The notes below the pieces were generated by a model. That model was given only the letters and a program-made list of their open reading frames with translations, was not told where the DNA came from and made no database searches. A stretch of 64,000 bases of DNA from assembly GCA_905478765.1 (NCBI GenBank), contig CAJQJY010000005.1:1-64000 (forward strand), given 5' to 3'. This document shows, in pieces, positions 10,512-20,745 of this stretch. Source of the stretch: an uncultured Flavobacteriales bacterium (lineage in GTDB: Bacteria > Bacteroidota > Bacteroidia > Flavobacteriales > BACL11). Positions within the stretch are counted from its first letter, which is position 1. Every line of letters begins with the position of its first letter. The position numbers were made by a program, and so were the translations under genes.

Positions 10512-11264
10512 ATGTCAAGAACAAATTTCAAGGAATTATTAGAAGCAGGTGTGCATTTTGGTCACCTAAAGAAGAAGTTTAATCCAGCTATGAGACCATT
10601 TGTGTTCATGGAGCGTAGCGGCATTCATATTATTGATCTTAATAAAACAGTAGCAATGCTTGAAGATGCTGCTGCTGCTTTGAAACAAATAGCAAAATCA
10701 GGAAAAAAGATTTTATTTGTTGCTACAAAAAAACAAGCTAAAGGTATTGTTGCTGAAACTGCTGCGGCTTTAAATATGCCTTTTATTACTGAGAGATGGC
10801 CTGGTGGTTTATTAACTAACTTTGCTACTATCCGTAAGTCAATTAAAAAAATGCAAACTATTGATAAAATGAAAGAGAATGGAACATTCGATTCATTATC
10901 AAAAAGAGAAAGATTACAAATTGACAGACAAAGAGCAAAACTAGACTTAAATTTAGGTAGTATTGTAAAAATGACGAGAATGCCAGAAGCGGTATTTATT
11001 GTTGATACAGGTAAAGAGAATATCGCATTGGCTGAGGCTAATAAGCTAGGTATTCGTTCTTTTGCTATGAATGACACTAATACAAATCCTAACTTGGTAA
11101 GTTTCCCTATTCCTTCTAATGATGATGCTTCAAAATCAATTCAATGTATTATGTCAATTGTAAAAACTGCAATTGCTGAAGGTTTAGAAGAAAGAGGAGC
11201 TGATCAAGAAGCTAAAGCTGTTGAGAAGAAAGAAAAAGCAAAGAAAATTACGGAAGAGAAATAA
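10512..11264 (+). CDS. rpsB: 30S ribosomal protein S2
   Basis: 250 residues with LLEAGVHFGHLKKKFNPAM near the start, ERWPGGLLTNFATIRKS centrally and PSNDDASKSIQ near the end, all typical of S2. A charged Lys/Glu tail extends beyond the conserved core. It is followed by tsf after 29 bases, the universal rpsB-tsf order. Confidence 0.97.
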   Translation: MSRTNFKELLEAGVHFGHLKKKFNPAMRPFVFMERSGIHIIDLNKTVAMLEDAAAALKQIAKSGKKILFVATKKQAKGIVAETAAALNMPFITERWPGGLLTNFATIRKSIKKMQTIDKMKENGTFDSLSKRERLQIDRQRAKLDLNLGSIVKMTRMPEAVFIVDTGKENIALAEANKLGIRSFAMNDTNTNPNLVSFPIPSNDDASKSIQCIMSIVKTAIAEGLEERGADQEAKAVEKKEKAKKITEEK

Positions 11265-11293
11265 TTCATAAACCTATTTAAAAAAGATATAAC

Positions 11294-12259
11294 ATGGGAG
11301 CAATTAAAGCGGCTGATGTAGCTAAATTAAGAAAGCAATCAGGGGCAGGAATGATGGATTGTAAAAATGCACTAGTTGAAGCAAATGGAGATTTTGATGC
11401 AGCAATTAATGTATTAAGAAAAAAGGGACAAAAAGTAGCAGCTAAGCGTGCTGATAGAGATACAACTGAAGGAATCGCTATTACTAAAATTAATGCTGAT
11501 AAAACTGCTGGTATAGCAATTGTATTAGCTTGTGAAACTGATTTTGTTGCTATTAATGATTCATTTAAAGCTATGGCTTCCGATTTTGTTAATGTAGCTT
11601 TAAATCATTCTGATAAAGACAGTTTTCTTGCGGCGGATTTTGGTGGAATGACTGTTGCTGAAAAATTAACTGAGCAAACAGGTGTAATTGGAGAAAAAAT
11701 TGAAATTACAGCATTTGAAAGAGTTGAATCTGCTTTTGTAGGTTCATATACTCACGGATCAAAAATTGCAGTTTTAGTTGGATTAAATAATACAGTTGAT
11801 AATGCTGAGGAATTAGCAAAGGATTTATCAATGCAAGTAGCATCAATGGGTGCAACTACTTTATCTTACAAGGATTTTGATTCCGCATTTGTTGCGTCAG
11901 AAACGGAAGCAAGAATTGCTGCTATTGAAAAAGATAATATTGAATTAGGAAGGCTAGGGAAAGCATTAAAAAATGTTCCTCAATATATTTCAATGGTACA
12001 ATTAACTGATGATGTAATGACAAAAGTAAAGAATGAGGTAGAAGCTAAATTAGCATCTGAAGGTAAACCTGAACAAATTTGGGATAGAATTGTTCCTGGA
12101 AAAATGGATAGATTTGTTTCTGATAACACAACTTTGGATCAAGAAATGTGTTTATTAGACCAAGACTTCATTAAAGATGAGAAGAAAAATGTTGCTGATT
12201 ACATTGCTACTTATGGTGATGTTGCTGTAAGCACTTTCAAAAGAGTATCTTTAGGATAA
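11294..12259 (+). CDS. tsf: Translation elongation factor Ts
   Basis: 321 residues, longer than the E. coli protein (283). The N-terminal UBA-like domain is VAKLRKQSGAGMMDCKNALVEANGDFDAAINVLRKKG. The TDFV motif that contacts EF-Tu appears in ETDFVAIND. It catalyses GDP release from EF-Tu. The rpsB-tsf pair ends at a strong terminator. Confidence 0.96.
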   Translation: MGAIKAADVAKLRKQSGAGMMDCKNALVEANGDFDAAINVLRKKGQKVAAKRADRDTTEGIAITKINADKTAGIAIVLACETDFVAINDSFKAMASDFVNVALNHSDKDSFLAADFGGMTVAEKLTEQTGVIGEKIEITAFERVESAFVGSYTHGSKIAVLVGLNNTVDNAEELAKDLSMQVASMGATTLSYKDFDSAFVASETEARIAAIEKDNIELGRLGKALKNVPQYISMVQLTDDVMTKVKNEVEAKLASEGKPEQIWDRIVPGKMDRFVSDNTTLDQEMCLLDQDFIKDEKKNVADYIATYGDVAVSTFKRVSLG

Positions 12260-12280
12260 TCTTTATAAATATAGAATCTT

Positions 12281-12309
12281 AAAACCACTCTTACTAGGGT
12301 GGTTTTTTT
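12281..12309 (+). terminator. Intrinsic terminator after tsf
   Basis: AAAACCACTC, loop TTACTA, then GGGTGGTTTT followed by more T: a 9-10 bp stem with one G-T pair and a T-tract. It closes the rpsB-tsf transcript. Confidence 0.85.
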
Positions 12310-12357
12310 ATATTTAAAAATTCTGATCATCTTAATTTTTACTTTAACTGATTTATC

Positions 12358-12365
12358 TATCTTTG
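12358..12365 (+). promoter_or_regulatory. -7 element of pyrH-frr (decides start)
   Basis: TATCTTTG matches TAnnTTTG. The TTG start in the ORF track (12363) lies inside this element and cannot be transcribed from it, so the true pyrH start should be the downstream ATG at 12384. Confidence 0.6.
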
Positions 12366-12383
12366 AAAAACTTTAAAAGCTTT

Positions 12384-13091
12384 ATGAAATACAATAGAAT
12401 TCTATTAAAACTAAGTGGAGAATCATTAATGGGAGATGGTGAGTATGGTATTGACTCTAAAATGCTAACCAAATATGCTAATGAAATTAATGAAATTATT
12501 GCGCAAGGAATTGAGGTCGCAATTGTAATTGGTGGAGGAAATATTTACAGAGGTATCCAATCAGAAGGTGCAGGATTTGATAGAGTTCAAGGAGATTTTA
12601 TGGGAATGCTTGCTACTATTATTAATGGCATGGCATTACAATCAGCTTTAGAATCAATTAATGTACAGACTAGACTGCTTACTGCTATTAGAATGGAGCA
12701 AGTTGCAGAGCCTTACATAAGAAGAAAAGCAATGAGGCATTTGCAAAAAGGAAGAGTTGTCATTTTTGGTGGTGGGACAGGAAATCCTTATTTTACTACA
12801 GATACAGCAGCAACATTAAGAGCAATTGAAGTTGAAGCTGATGTGATTTTAAAAGGGACTAGGGTTGATGGAATTTACACAGCTGACCCTGAAAAAGACC
12901 CTACAGCTACTAAATATGAAACTATTTCTTTTGATGAAGTTTTCCAAAAGAAACTAAATATAATGGACTTAACTGCTTTTACACTTTGCCAAGAAAATAA
13001 TTTGCCAATTAAGGTATTTAATATGAACAAAAAAGGCAACTTGATAAAAGTATGTAAAGGACAAAATGTTGGGACATTAGTTAATTTTTAA
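12384..13091 (+). CDS. pyrH: UMP kinase
   Basis: 235 residues of the amino-acid kinase fold: [12 protein letters not shown] binds phosphate at the N-terminus, [12 protein letters not shown] follows, and [19 protein letters not shown] is the UMP-site signature of bacterial UMP kinases. It phosphorylates UMP to UDP with ATP. The start was moved to ATG 12384 (MKYNRILLK), which fits the family N-terminus and the -7 element just upstream. frr follows after 16 bases, the usual pyrH-frr pair. Confidence 0.95.
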   Translation: MKYNRILLKLSGESLMGDGEYGIDSKMLTKYANEINEIIAQGIEVAIVIGGGNIYRGIQSEGAGFDRVQGDFMGMLATIINGMALQSALESINVQTRLLTAIRMEQVAEPYIRRKAMRHLQKGRVVIFGGGTGNPYFTTDTAATLRAIEVEADVILKGTRVDGIYTADPEKDPTATKYETISFDEVFQKKLNIMDLTAFTLCQENNLPIKVFNMNKKGNLIKVCKGQNVGTLVNF

Positions 13092-13107
13092 TTTAAAGAA
13101 GAATAAA

Positions 13108-13671
13108 ATGACAGAAGAAGTTAATTTTCATTTAGATGTTGCAAAAGAAGCAATGCAAGAAGCATTATCTCATTTAGAAAATATATTAGGTAAAATTAGA
13201 GCAGGAAAAGCTAATCCTCAAATGTTACGAACTGTAAGGGTTGATTATTATGGAGTTCAAACGCCTCTTGCCCAAGCTGCAAATGTGTCAACACCAGATG
13301 CTCAAACTATTTCAGTCCAGCCTTTTGACAAAACGTTAATTGCTGAAATTGAGCAAGCAATTGTTGATGCAAATCTAGGGTTTAATCCTTCAAATAATGG
13401 AGAGAAAGTTATTATTAATGTTCCTCCATTGACTGAAGATAGAAGAAGGGATTTAGTAAAACAAGCTAAAGCAGATATTGAGAATGCTAAAGTTAGCCTT
13501 AGAAACATTAGGCATAAAGCAAATGATGAAATCAAGAAGCTAGCTAAAGATGGGCTTTCAGAGGATTTAGCTAGAGATGCAGAAGCAAGTGTTCAAGATA
13601 TGACAAATAGTTACTCCAAACAAATAGATAATATATTTGCTAAAAAAGAGGATGATATAATGACTGTATAA
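13108..13671 (+). CDS. frr: Ribosome recycling factor
   Basis: 187 residues. The conserved core LGKIRAGKANPQML followed by VQPFDKTLI, PPLTEDRRRDLVKQAK and RNIRHKANDEIKKL identifies RRF, which with EF-G splits post-termination ribosomes. It is the second gene after pyrH and is followed by a terminator. Confidence 0.97.
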   Translation: MTEEVNFHLDVAKEAMQEALSHLENILGKIRAGKANPQMLRTVRVDYYGVQTPLAQAANVSTPDAQTISVQPFDKTLIAEIEQAIVDANLGFNPSNNGEKVIINVPPLTEDRRRDLVKQAKADIENAKVSLRNIRHKANDEIKKLAKDGLSEDLARDAEASVQDMTNSYSKQIDNIFAKKEDDIMTV

Positions 13672-13694
13672 TAAGTAAAATAAATAATAATTTA

Positions 13695-13720
13695 ATGGGA
13701 GCTTTTAGCTTCCATTTTTT
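13695..13720 (+). terminator. Intrinsic terminator after frr
   Basis: ATGGGAGC, loop TTTTA, GCTTCCAT, then a T-tract: an 8-bp stem with one G-T pair. Confidence 0.8.
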
Positions 13721-13743
13721 ACGTTACCATCTTTTTTTGCTCT

Positions 13744-16125
13744 ATGTGGAAGTTCCTTTCTAATTTTATTTTAAAAAACAGAATTGTAATTATTATAATG
13801 ATTACTGTTCTTACCGTTTTTATGGCACAGAAGGGCAGGGAAGCAAAATTGTCATATTCTATGGCAAAATTATTACCTAACGATCATCAGGTAAGTGTTG
13901 ATTATAACGATTTCCTCAACAAATATGGTTCGCAAAATATATTAGTGATTGCTGTTGAAGATAGTTTGATTACTACTTTAAGTCATCTTAAAAAGTGGGA
14001 TAAAGTTTCCGAATTCATTAAAAACATTGATGGTGTTGAACAGATAATTTCATTTTCAAACCTTTCTATCCTTCAAAAGGATGCTGATGAAAAAAAATTT
14101 ACTGTTAAAAGATGGTTTTCTGAGGATATACAAACTGAAGAAGAATTTCAAAAGGCCTTAGCAATTTATCAATCTCAACCCTTTTTTAAAGGATTAATAA
14201 ATTCAGAAGACAATAAAGTAACTACTTTGTTAATTACACTTGATGAAGAGATGATCCGCTCATCAAGTAGAGAAACTCTAATTTTTTCAATTAAAGATTT
14301 AGTAGACAATTATTCTACTGATTTTGGTGTAAAAGCGTATTATTCTGGGTTACCATATATCAGGACAGTTGACTCTTTAAAAGTAAAGAATGAAATCTCA
14401 ATGTTTATCATGTTTACTTTATTGATTACAGCTCTTATTTTATATTTATTTTTCAAGTCATTTAAAGCAACAATTTCTTCAATTATTGTTGTAATAATTG
14501 GTGTAATTTTTTCTTTTGGTTCAATTGCCTTAATAGGATATGAAATCTCTATTCTTATGGCTTTAGTCCCACCAGTTTTAATCGTAATTGGAATCCCGAA
14601 TTGCATTTTCCTTATCAACAAGTTTCATAGTGAATTTAGATTATCCAATAATAAGGACGAAGCTTTAAGTAAAATGATTCAAAAGATTGGGAATATAACT
14701 TTACTAACTAATGTAACTACTGCTTCTGGTTTTGCAGCTTTTATTCTTACAAATAGTGAAACTCTGCAAGAGTTTGGTGTGATAGCATCGCTAAATATTT
14801 TATTTATTTTTCTGCTATCTCTTTTTATTATTCCAATTTATTTTAGTTTTTCATCTGCACCAAAAAAGCGACATACCCAGCATTTAGATAAAAAATGGAT
14901 AAATAATTTAGTTCAATATTTATCATATCTAGTAAAGTATAAAAGAAAGCATATTTATGTTATTACTTTTGTATTGATTTTTGTAGGATTTTTTGGGATA
15001 ATTCAACTAAAAACAACAGGAAATATTACTGAAGATTTGCCAAAAGAACAAGCATTGTATAAAGATTTAAAATTTTTAGAAAGTAACTTTGGCGGTGTTC
15101 TTCCACTAGAGATTTTAGTCAACACAAAGAAGAAAAACGGTTTATTAAAGTCATATAATCTCAGAAAAATAGAGAAATTAAGTGATGTTTTAGAAACTTA
15201 TCCTGAATTCTCCAAACCCTCATCATATATTGAAGCTGTAAAGTACAGTAAACAAGCATTTTATAATGGCGATTCAACCTTTTACTCCTTGCCTAATAGT
15301 CAAGATCAAAGGGTTATTTTAAGTTATTTAAAAAATAGCTCTAAGGGCTTAGGCTTTGGGAATCTTTTGATGGATTCTTTAAAACAAGAGGCTAGAATTT
15401 CTTTAAGAGTAGCAGACGTATCGACTTCTAAAATGGACAGTATTTTTTACAGTTTATATCCTAAAATTAATGAAATATTTGACTCGGAAAAGTATGATGT
15501 GAATATTACTGGAACTTCAATAGTTTTTTTAAATGGGACTAAATTTCTAATTAAGAACTTAGTTTTGAGCTTGCTTCTAGTTATTATTCTTATCTCTATC
15601 TTTATGGCATGGATGTTTAATTCATTTCGAATGGTAGTAGTTTCAATTATCCCAAATTTAATTCCTTTATTACTTACCGGAGCGATTATGGGATATTTTG
15701 GAATTGCATTAAAACCATCAACAATTCTTGTATTTTCAATTGCATTTGGAATATCAGTTGATGATACTATCCATTTTTTGGCAAAATACAGACAAGAACT
15801 TTTATTGAATAATTGGAACATCACAAAATCAGTATTTTCAGCATTAAATGAAACGGGTGTGAGTATGTTTTATACATCAGTTGTTTTATTCTTTGGTTTT
15901 TTTATATTTGTTGCTTCTGACTTTGGAGGAACAATAGCATTAGGATTATTGGTATCCATTACTTTAATGTTGGCAATGCTATCAAATTTATTATTGTTAC
16001 CGGCATTGCTTTTGTCATTAGAAAAAATTATAAATTATGAGGCGTTTCAAGAGCCATTATTGGATACATTTGATGAGGAAGAAGATATTGAGTTAGATGA
16101 ACTAAAGGTAAAGCCAAAAGAATAA
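13744..16125 (+). CDS. RND/MMPL family membrane exporter
   Basis: 793 residues with two repeats of one membrane helix, a large periplasmic loop and a five-helix bundle. Helix 1 is [22 protein letters not shown]; the first bundle runs about 220-370 and the second about 610-775. [15 protein letters not shown] in the second bundle carries the Asp pair typical of MMPL/RND proton relays. The C-terminus is a cytoplasmic acidic tail. It probably moves a lipid or hydrophobic compound using the proton gradient, but the substrate is not visible. No membrane-fusion partner lies nearby. rfbA starts 5 bases downstream. Confidence 0.85.
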   Translation: MWKFLSNFILKNRIVIIIMITVLTVFMAQKGREAKLSYSMAKLLPNDHQVSVDYNDFLNKYGSQNILVIAVEDSLITTLSHLKKWDKVSEFIKNIDGVEQIISFSNLSILQKDADEKKFTVKRWFSEDIQTEEEFQKALAIYQSQPFFKGLINSEDNKVTTLLITLDEEMIRSSSRETLIFSIKDLVDNYSTDFGVKAYYSGLPYIRTVDSLKVKNEISMFIMFTLLITALILYLFFKSFKATISSIIVVIIGVIFSFGSIALIGYEISILMALVPPVLIVIGIPNCIFLINKFHSEFRLSNNKDEALSKMIQKIGNITLLTNVTTASGFAAFILTNSETLQEFGVIASLNILFIFLLSLFIIPIYFSFSSAPKKRHTQHLDKKWINNLVQYLSYLVKYKRKHIYVITFVLIFVGFFGIIQLKTTGNITEDLPKEQALYKDLKFLESNFGGVLPLEILVNTKKKNGLLKSYNLRKIEKLSDVLETYPEFSKPSSYIEAVKYSKQAFYNGDSTFYSLPNSQDQRVILSYLKNSSKGLGFGNLLMDSLKQEARISLRVADVSTSKMDSIFYSLYPKINEIFDSEKYDVNITGTSIVFLNGTKFLIKNLVLSLLLVIILISIFMAWMFNSFRMVVVSIIPNLIPLLLTGAIMGYFGIALKPSTILVFSIAFGISVDDTIHFLAKYRQELLLNNWNITKSVFSALNETGVSMFYTSVVLFFGFFIFVASDFGGTIALGLLVSITLMLAMLSNLLLLPALLLSLEKIINYEAFQEPLLDTFDEEEDIELDELKVKPKE

Positions 16126-16130
16126 TAATC

Positions 16131-16988
16131 ATGAAAGGAATAGTTTTAGCAGGAGGATCTGGGACAAGATTGCACCCACTTACATTGGTAATGAGCAAGC
16201 AAATGATGCCTATTTATGATAAACCAATGATCTATTATCCATTATCTACTTTGATGTATTCAGGTATAAATGAAATTTTAATCATCTCTACTCCACATGA
16301 TTTGCCGTTATTTAAAAAATTATTAGGTGATGGTAGTCGCATTGGCTGTAAACTTGATTACAAAGTACAGGAAGTTCCAAATGGATTAGCTCAAGCTTTT
16401 GTTTTGGGAGAAGAATTTATTGGAGATGATAAAGTATGTTTGATACTGGGAGATAATATTTTCCAAATGAAAGTAAAAACTTTGCAAGATTGTAGATCTG
16501 TTAATGGAGGAATAGTTTTTGGATATCATGTTCATGATCCTGAAAGGTATGGTGTAGTTGAATTTGATAAAGATTTCTCTGCGCTATCTTTAGAAGAAAA
16601 ACCAGCCAATCCAAAATCTAATTATGCAGTTCCAGGGCTTTATTTTTATGATAATTCAGTAGTGGAGATTGCAAAAAAAATAAAACCATCAGCAAGAGGA
16701 GAATATGAAATTACTGATGTAAATAAAGATTATTTGAGAAGAAAACAATTAGAAGTTAAAGTATTAGGAAGAGGTGCGACTTGGTTAGATACAGGAACAT
16801 TTGCATCTTTAATGCAGGCCAATCAATATGTTCAAGTAATTGAAAAAAGGCAAGGAAGAAAAATTGGATGTATAGAAGAAGCGGCATATAGAATGGGGTA
16901 TATTAATGCTGCTAAACTTTTAGAAATAGCCGAGCCATTACGAAAGAGTGGTTATGGAGAATATCTTGTAAATTTGGTCAAAAAATAA
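16131..16988 (+). CDS. rfbA: Glucose-1-phosphate thymidylyltransferase
   Basis: 285 residues. [16 protein letters not shown] is the nucleotide-binding start, with [27 protein letters not shown] and the C-terminal [10 protein letters not shown] as in RmlA. It makes dTDP-glucose, the first step to dTDP-rhamnose and related sugars. The usual partners rfbB, rfbC and rfbD are not in the window. The stop overlaps the start of the next gene by one base (TAATG). Confidence 0.93.
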   Translation: MKGIVLAGGSGTRLHPLTLVMSKQMMPIYDKPMIYYPLSTLMYSGINEILIISTPHDLPLFKKLLGDGSRIGCKLDYKVQEVPNGLAQAFVLGEEFIGDDKVCLILGDNIFQMKVKTLQDCRSVNGGIVFGYHVHDPERYGVVEFDKDFSALSLEEKPANPKSNYAVPGLYFYDNSVVEIAKKIKPSARGEYEITDVNKDYLRRKQLEVKVLGRGATWLDTGTFASLMQANQYVQVIEKRQGRKIGCIEEAAYRMGYINAAKLLEIAEPLRKSGYGEYLVNLVKK

Positions 16989-17953
16989 TGAAAAATTTAA
17001 CTGAGCTTGGCGCAATAATTGAGAATAAGGTAGGAAAGTTATCTTATCCTCAATCTCCTGATTTTCTTTATAGTCCCATAGAATATATTATGGGGCTTAA
17101 AGGCAAGCGCATGCGCCCTATTTTAGTTTTAATGGCTCATCAGCTTTTTGATGAAAATTTAGATAAAGCAATTTCACCAGCATTATCAATTGAGGTGTTT
17201 CATAATTTCACTTTACTACATGATGATATTATGGATAAAGCACCACTTAGAAGAGGAAATGCAACGGTTCATGAAAAGTGGAATGAAAATGTAGCTATTT
17301 TATCAGGTGATACTATGATGATTCAAGCTTATCAATTATTAAGCAAAGTAGATGATGAAAAATTGAGAAAAGTTTTAGATGTTTTTAGTAAAGCTGCTAC
17401 CGAGGTTTGTGAAGGTCAACAGTGGGATATGGATTTCGAAACCCAAAATAATGTTGAAATATCGGAATATATTAAGATGATAGAATATAAAACTGCAGTA
17501 CTTTTAGCAGCATCATTACAGATTGGAGGAATTACTGGAGGAGCATCTATTCAAGAACAAGAAAATCTTTATGAATTTGGTAGAAATATTGGAATTGCAT
17601 TCCAGCTTAAGGATGATTTACTGGATGCATTTGGTAATCCTGATACATTTGGTAAGCAAGTAGGTGGAGATATTATGTCTAATAAAAAAACCTATCTGTA
17701 TCTTAAAGCTTTAGAAGAAGCTTCTGATACACAGAAAAATGAACTTGAAAAATATTTTTCTATTTCAGATACGTCTACTGAAAAAGTGAATGCAGTAAAA
17801 AAGATATTTAATGATTTAAAGATACAATCCTTTATTATTGATTTGATGAAAGAATATCAAATGAGAGCAATGATGCATTTAGATGCAATTGAATCTTCAA
17901 ATAAAGAGCCGCTTATCGCTTTTTCTGAAAAATTAATGGATAGGATTTCGTAA
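16988..17953 (+). CDS. Short-chain polyprenyl diphosphate synthase
   Basis: 321 residues. The first Asp-rich motif is in FHNFTLLHDDIMD, the second in FQLKDDLLD, and the GKRMRPILV segment binds isopentenyl diphosphate. It condenses isopentenyl diphosphate with an allylic diphosphate. Phe at the fifth position before the first DDxxD limits chain length in known archaeal-type GGPP synthases, so a C20 (or C15) product is favoured over a long quinone side chain. This is inference. A C20 product would feed carotenoid and then retinal synthesis for the rhodopsin. Other carotenoid genes are not in the window. Confidence 0.88.
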   Translation: MKNLTELGAIIENKVGKLSYPQSPDFLYSPIEYIMGLKGKRMRPILVLMAHQLFDENLDKAISPALSIEVFHNFTLLHDDIMDKAPLRRGNATVHEKWNENVAILSGDTMMIQAYQLLSKVDDEKLRKVLDVFSKAATEVCEGQQWDMDFETQNNVEISEYIKMIEYKTAVLLAASLQIGGITGGASIQEQENLYEFGRNIGIAFQLKDDLLDAFGNPDTFGKQVGGDIMSNKKTYLYLKALEEASDTQKNELEKYFSISDTSTEKVNAVKKIFNDLKIQSFIIDLMKEYQMRAMMHLDAIESSNKEPLIAFSEKLMDRIS

Positions 17954-18008
17954 TTTTAATTCTCTTAAAATCAAACCTATAAAACTAGTATTTTTTAATT
18001 AAAATAGA

Positions 18009-18016
18009 TAGTTTTG
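18009..18016 (+). promoter_or_regulatory. -7 element of sucAB
   Basis: TAGTTTTG matches TAnnTTTG, 23 bases upstream of the sucA ATG. Confidence 0.55.
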
Positions 18017-18039
18017 CATACTCAATTTAGCAATAAATA

Positions 18040-20742
18040 ATGGATAAATTTTCCTTTTTAGGAGCGCTACATACAGGAATGATTGAAGAAATGTATCACA
18101 ACTATCTTCAAGACCCTAAAAGTATTAGTGAGGAGTGGTCAAATTTCTTTAAAGGTTTTGACTTTGCAAAAGAAGTATATTCTGAAGATGATGTGCCCCA
18201 AATTTTCCAGAAGGAATTTAAGGTAATTAAATTGATTGATGCCTACCGAAAAAGCGGTCATTTATTTACACAAACAAACCCAGTCAGAGAAAGAAGACAA
18301 TATTCCCCTACTTTAGACTATAAGAATTTTGGGCTAGAGGAATCTGATTTGGCAATTGAGTTTCAAGCAGGAGAGCAAGTTGGAATTGGAGTTTCAAAAC
18401 TCTCAGATATTATTAAACATCTAGATCAGGTATATTGCCAGTCTATAGGTGTAGAATACATGTATATTCGTGATCCGAAAGAAATAGATTGGATTAAAAA
18501 TAGATTGCATAAAAACTCGAACACGCCAAAGTTTAAAGCAAAACAAAAGAAACATATTCTACATAAATTAAACCAAGCTGTTGCTTTTGAAAACTTCTTG
18601 CACAAAAAATTTGTAGGGCAAAAAAGATTTTCATTAGAAGGCGCAGAATCTTTAATTCCAGCATTGGATGCTTTAGTCGAACATAGCTCAGATTTAGGAG
18701 TGGAGGAGTTTGTAATGGGCATGTCGCATAGAGGAAGATTGAATGTATTGGCTAATATTTTTAACAAGACTTACAAAGAAATTTTTTCAGAGTTTGAGGG
18801 GAAATTATACGAAGATGATAATATTTCTGGAGATGTAAAATATCATTTAGGATTTACTTCTATGCAGAAATGCAGTAACGGAAATAATATTAAGTTAAAC
18901 TTAACTCCTAATCCTTCTCACTTGGAGGCTGTTAATCCTGTTGTTGAGGGTATTACTAGAGCAAAATTAGACAGTAAATATTGTGGAGATGTAAAGAAGA
19001 TTTTGCCAATTTTACTACATGGTGATGCTGCACTTGCAGGGCAAGGAGTAGTATATGAAGTTATCCAGATGGCTCAGTTAGATGGATATCAAACAGGAGG
19101 GACTATTCATATTGCAGTGAATAACCAAGTTGGATTTACTACCAATTATTTGGATGCTAGGTCGAGCACCTATTGTACAGATGTTGCAAAAGTAACCTTG
19201 TCGCCAGTACTTCATGTAAATGGAGATGATGTGGAGGCAGTTGTTCATGCTTTGCAGTTGGCAGTTGAGTACAGACAGCAATATCAAAAAGATGTATTTA
19301 TTGATTTATTATGTTATCGAAAATATGGGCATAATGAAGGAGATGAGCCAAGATTTACACAACCAAAATTATATGAAACAATTTCAAAACATAAAAATCC
19401 TAGAGAGATTTATAAGGAGAAATTGATGAATGAAGGAGTTGTTGAAATAGGCATTGCAAAAGAATTAGAAAAAGATTTTCAGGATTTATTACAAGATAGA
19501 TTTGATGAAGCAAAGGAAATTAAAAAGGCAAAAATCACGCGTTTCTTAAAGGAGGAATGGAGTGAAGTAAAAAGAAATTTTACGCCTGATTTTAAGGGTT
19601 CGAAAGCTACAAATATTGGGCAAGAAAAATTATTAGTATTGTCAAAGTTTTTGTATGATGTTCCAAAGGCTGGTAAGTTATTTAAGAAAACTAGAAAGCT
19701 ATTAGCCGATAGAAAGAAAATGATTGTAGATTCTGATTCTTTGGATTGGGCTATGGGGGAATTATTAGCTTACGCCTCTTTGTTAGATGAAGGGCATGAT
19801 ATAAGATTAAGCGGCCAGGATGTAGAAAGAGGTACTTTTTCACACAGGCATGCTATACTTAAAGTGGAACAATCTGAAGAAGAAGTTTGTCCTTTGAACA
19901 ACATAAGTACAACTGCTAAATTTGAAGCCTATAATTCTTTACTTTCAGAATATGGAGTACTAGGTTTTGATTATGGCTATTCCATAACTTCACCAAATAC
20001 ATTAACCATTTGGGAGGCTCAATTTGGAGATTTCTCTAATGGAGCTCAAATTATGTTGGATCAGTTTATTTCTTGTGCAGAGGATAAATGGAAGGTGATG
20101 AGTGGCTTGGTAATGTTATTACCTCATGGATATGAAGGGCAGGGGGCTGAGCATTCTTCTGCAAGGTTAGAGCGTTATTTACAGATGTGTGCTAAGTATA
20201 ATATGCAGATTGTGAATTGCACTACTCCAGCAAACTTTTATCATGTAATGAGAAGGCAATTGAAGAGAGAATATAGAAAACCATTGGTTGTATTTACTCC
20301 TAAGAGTTTATTGAGGCATCCTAAATGCGTTTCTTCTATTACGGATTTGGCTGATGGAAAGTTTGAAGGAATTATTGACGATACAATCAATCCGAAATCA
20401 GTAGATAAACTGGTATTATGTAGTGGAAAAATCTACTATGAGTTATTGGATAGAAGAGAGCAAGAGGCAGTTGAAGACGTAGCTTTAGTTAGGGTAGAGC
20501 AATTGTTTCCCTTAGATAAAGCATACATAAAAAAGCTGATAGATAAATACAATGCCAAAGAGGTAGTTTGGGTACAAGAAGAACCAGAAAATATGGGTGC
20601 TTGGACATTCATTTTATCTGATTTAAGAACGCTTAGAATTCATGTTATTGCAAGAGAAGCATCAGCAGCAACTGCTAGCGGCTCTAGTAAAACTTCAGCG
20701 GCAGAACAAAACGAATTAATTAATAAGGTTTTTAAAAAATAA
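18040..20742 (+). CDS. sucA: 2-oxoglutarate dehydrogenase E1
   Basis: 900 residues, normal for E1o. The N-terminal E2-binding stretch FLGALHTGMIEEMYHNYLQDP is followed by the thiamine-diphosphate domain with MSHRGRLNVLANI and HGDAALAGQGVVYE, then the transketolase-like C-terminal part (SGQDVERGTFSHRHA, GAEHSSARLERYLQ). It decarboxylates 2-oxoglutarate and passes the succinyl group to SucB. sucB starts 3 bases downstream. E3 (lpd) is not in the window. A ferredoxin-linked alternative, korAB, lies about 7 kb away. Confidence 0.96.
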   Translation: MDKFSFLGALHTGMIEEMYHNYLQDPKSISEEWSNFFKGFDFAKEVYSEDDVPQIFQKEFKVIKLIDAYRKSGHLFTQTNPVRERRQYSPTLDYKNFGLEESDLAIEFQAGEQVGIGVSKLSDIIKHLDQVYCQSIGVEYMYIRDPKEIDWIKNRLHKNSNTPKFKAKQKKHILHKLNQAVAFENFLHKKFVGQKRFSLEGAESLIPALDALVEHSSDLGVEEFVMGMSHRGRLNVLANIFNKTYKEIFSEFEGKLYEDDNISGDVKYHLGFTSMQKCSNGNNIKLNLTPNPSHLEAVNPVVEGITRAKLDSKYCGDVKKILPILLHGDAALAGQGVVYEVIQMAQLDGYQTGGTIHIAVNNQVGFTTNYLDARSSTYCTDVAKVTLSPVLHVNGDDVEAVVHALQLAVEYRQQYQKDVFIDLLCYRKYGHNEGDEPRFTQPKLYETISKHKNPREIYKEKLMNEGVVEIGIAKELEKDFQDLLQDRFDEAKEIKKAKITRFLKEEWSEVKRNFTPDFKGSKATNIGQEKLLVLSKFLYDVPKAGKLFKKTRKLLADRKKMIVDSDSLDWAMGELLAYASLLDEGHDIRLSGQDVERGTFSHRHAILKVEQSEEEVCPLNNISTTAKFEAYNSLLSEYGVLGFDYGYSITSPNTLTIWEAQFGDFSNGAQIMLDQFISCAEDKWKVMSGLVMLLPHGYEGQGAEHSSARLERYLQMCAKYNMQIVNCTTPANFYHVMRRQLKREYRKPLVVFTPKSLLRHPKCVSSITDLADGKFEGIIDDTINPKSVDKLVLCSGKIYYELLDRREQEAVEDVALVRVEQLFPLDKAYIKKLIDKYNAKEVVWVQEEPENMGAWTFILSDLRTLRIHVIAREASAATASGSSKTSAAEQNELINKVFKK

Positions 20743-20745
20743 GAC

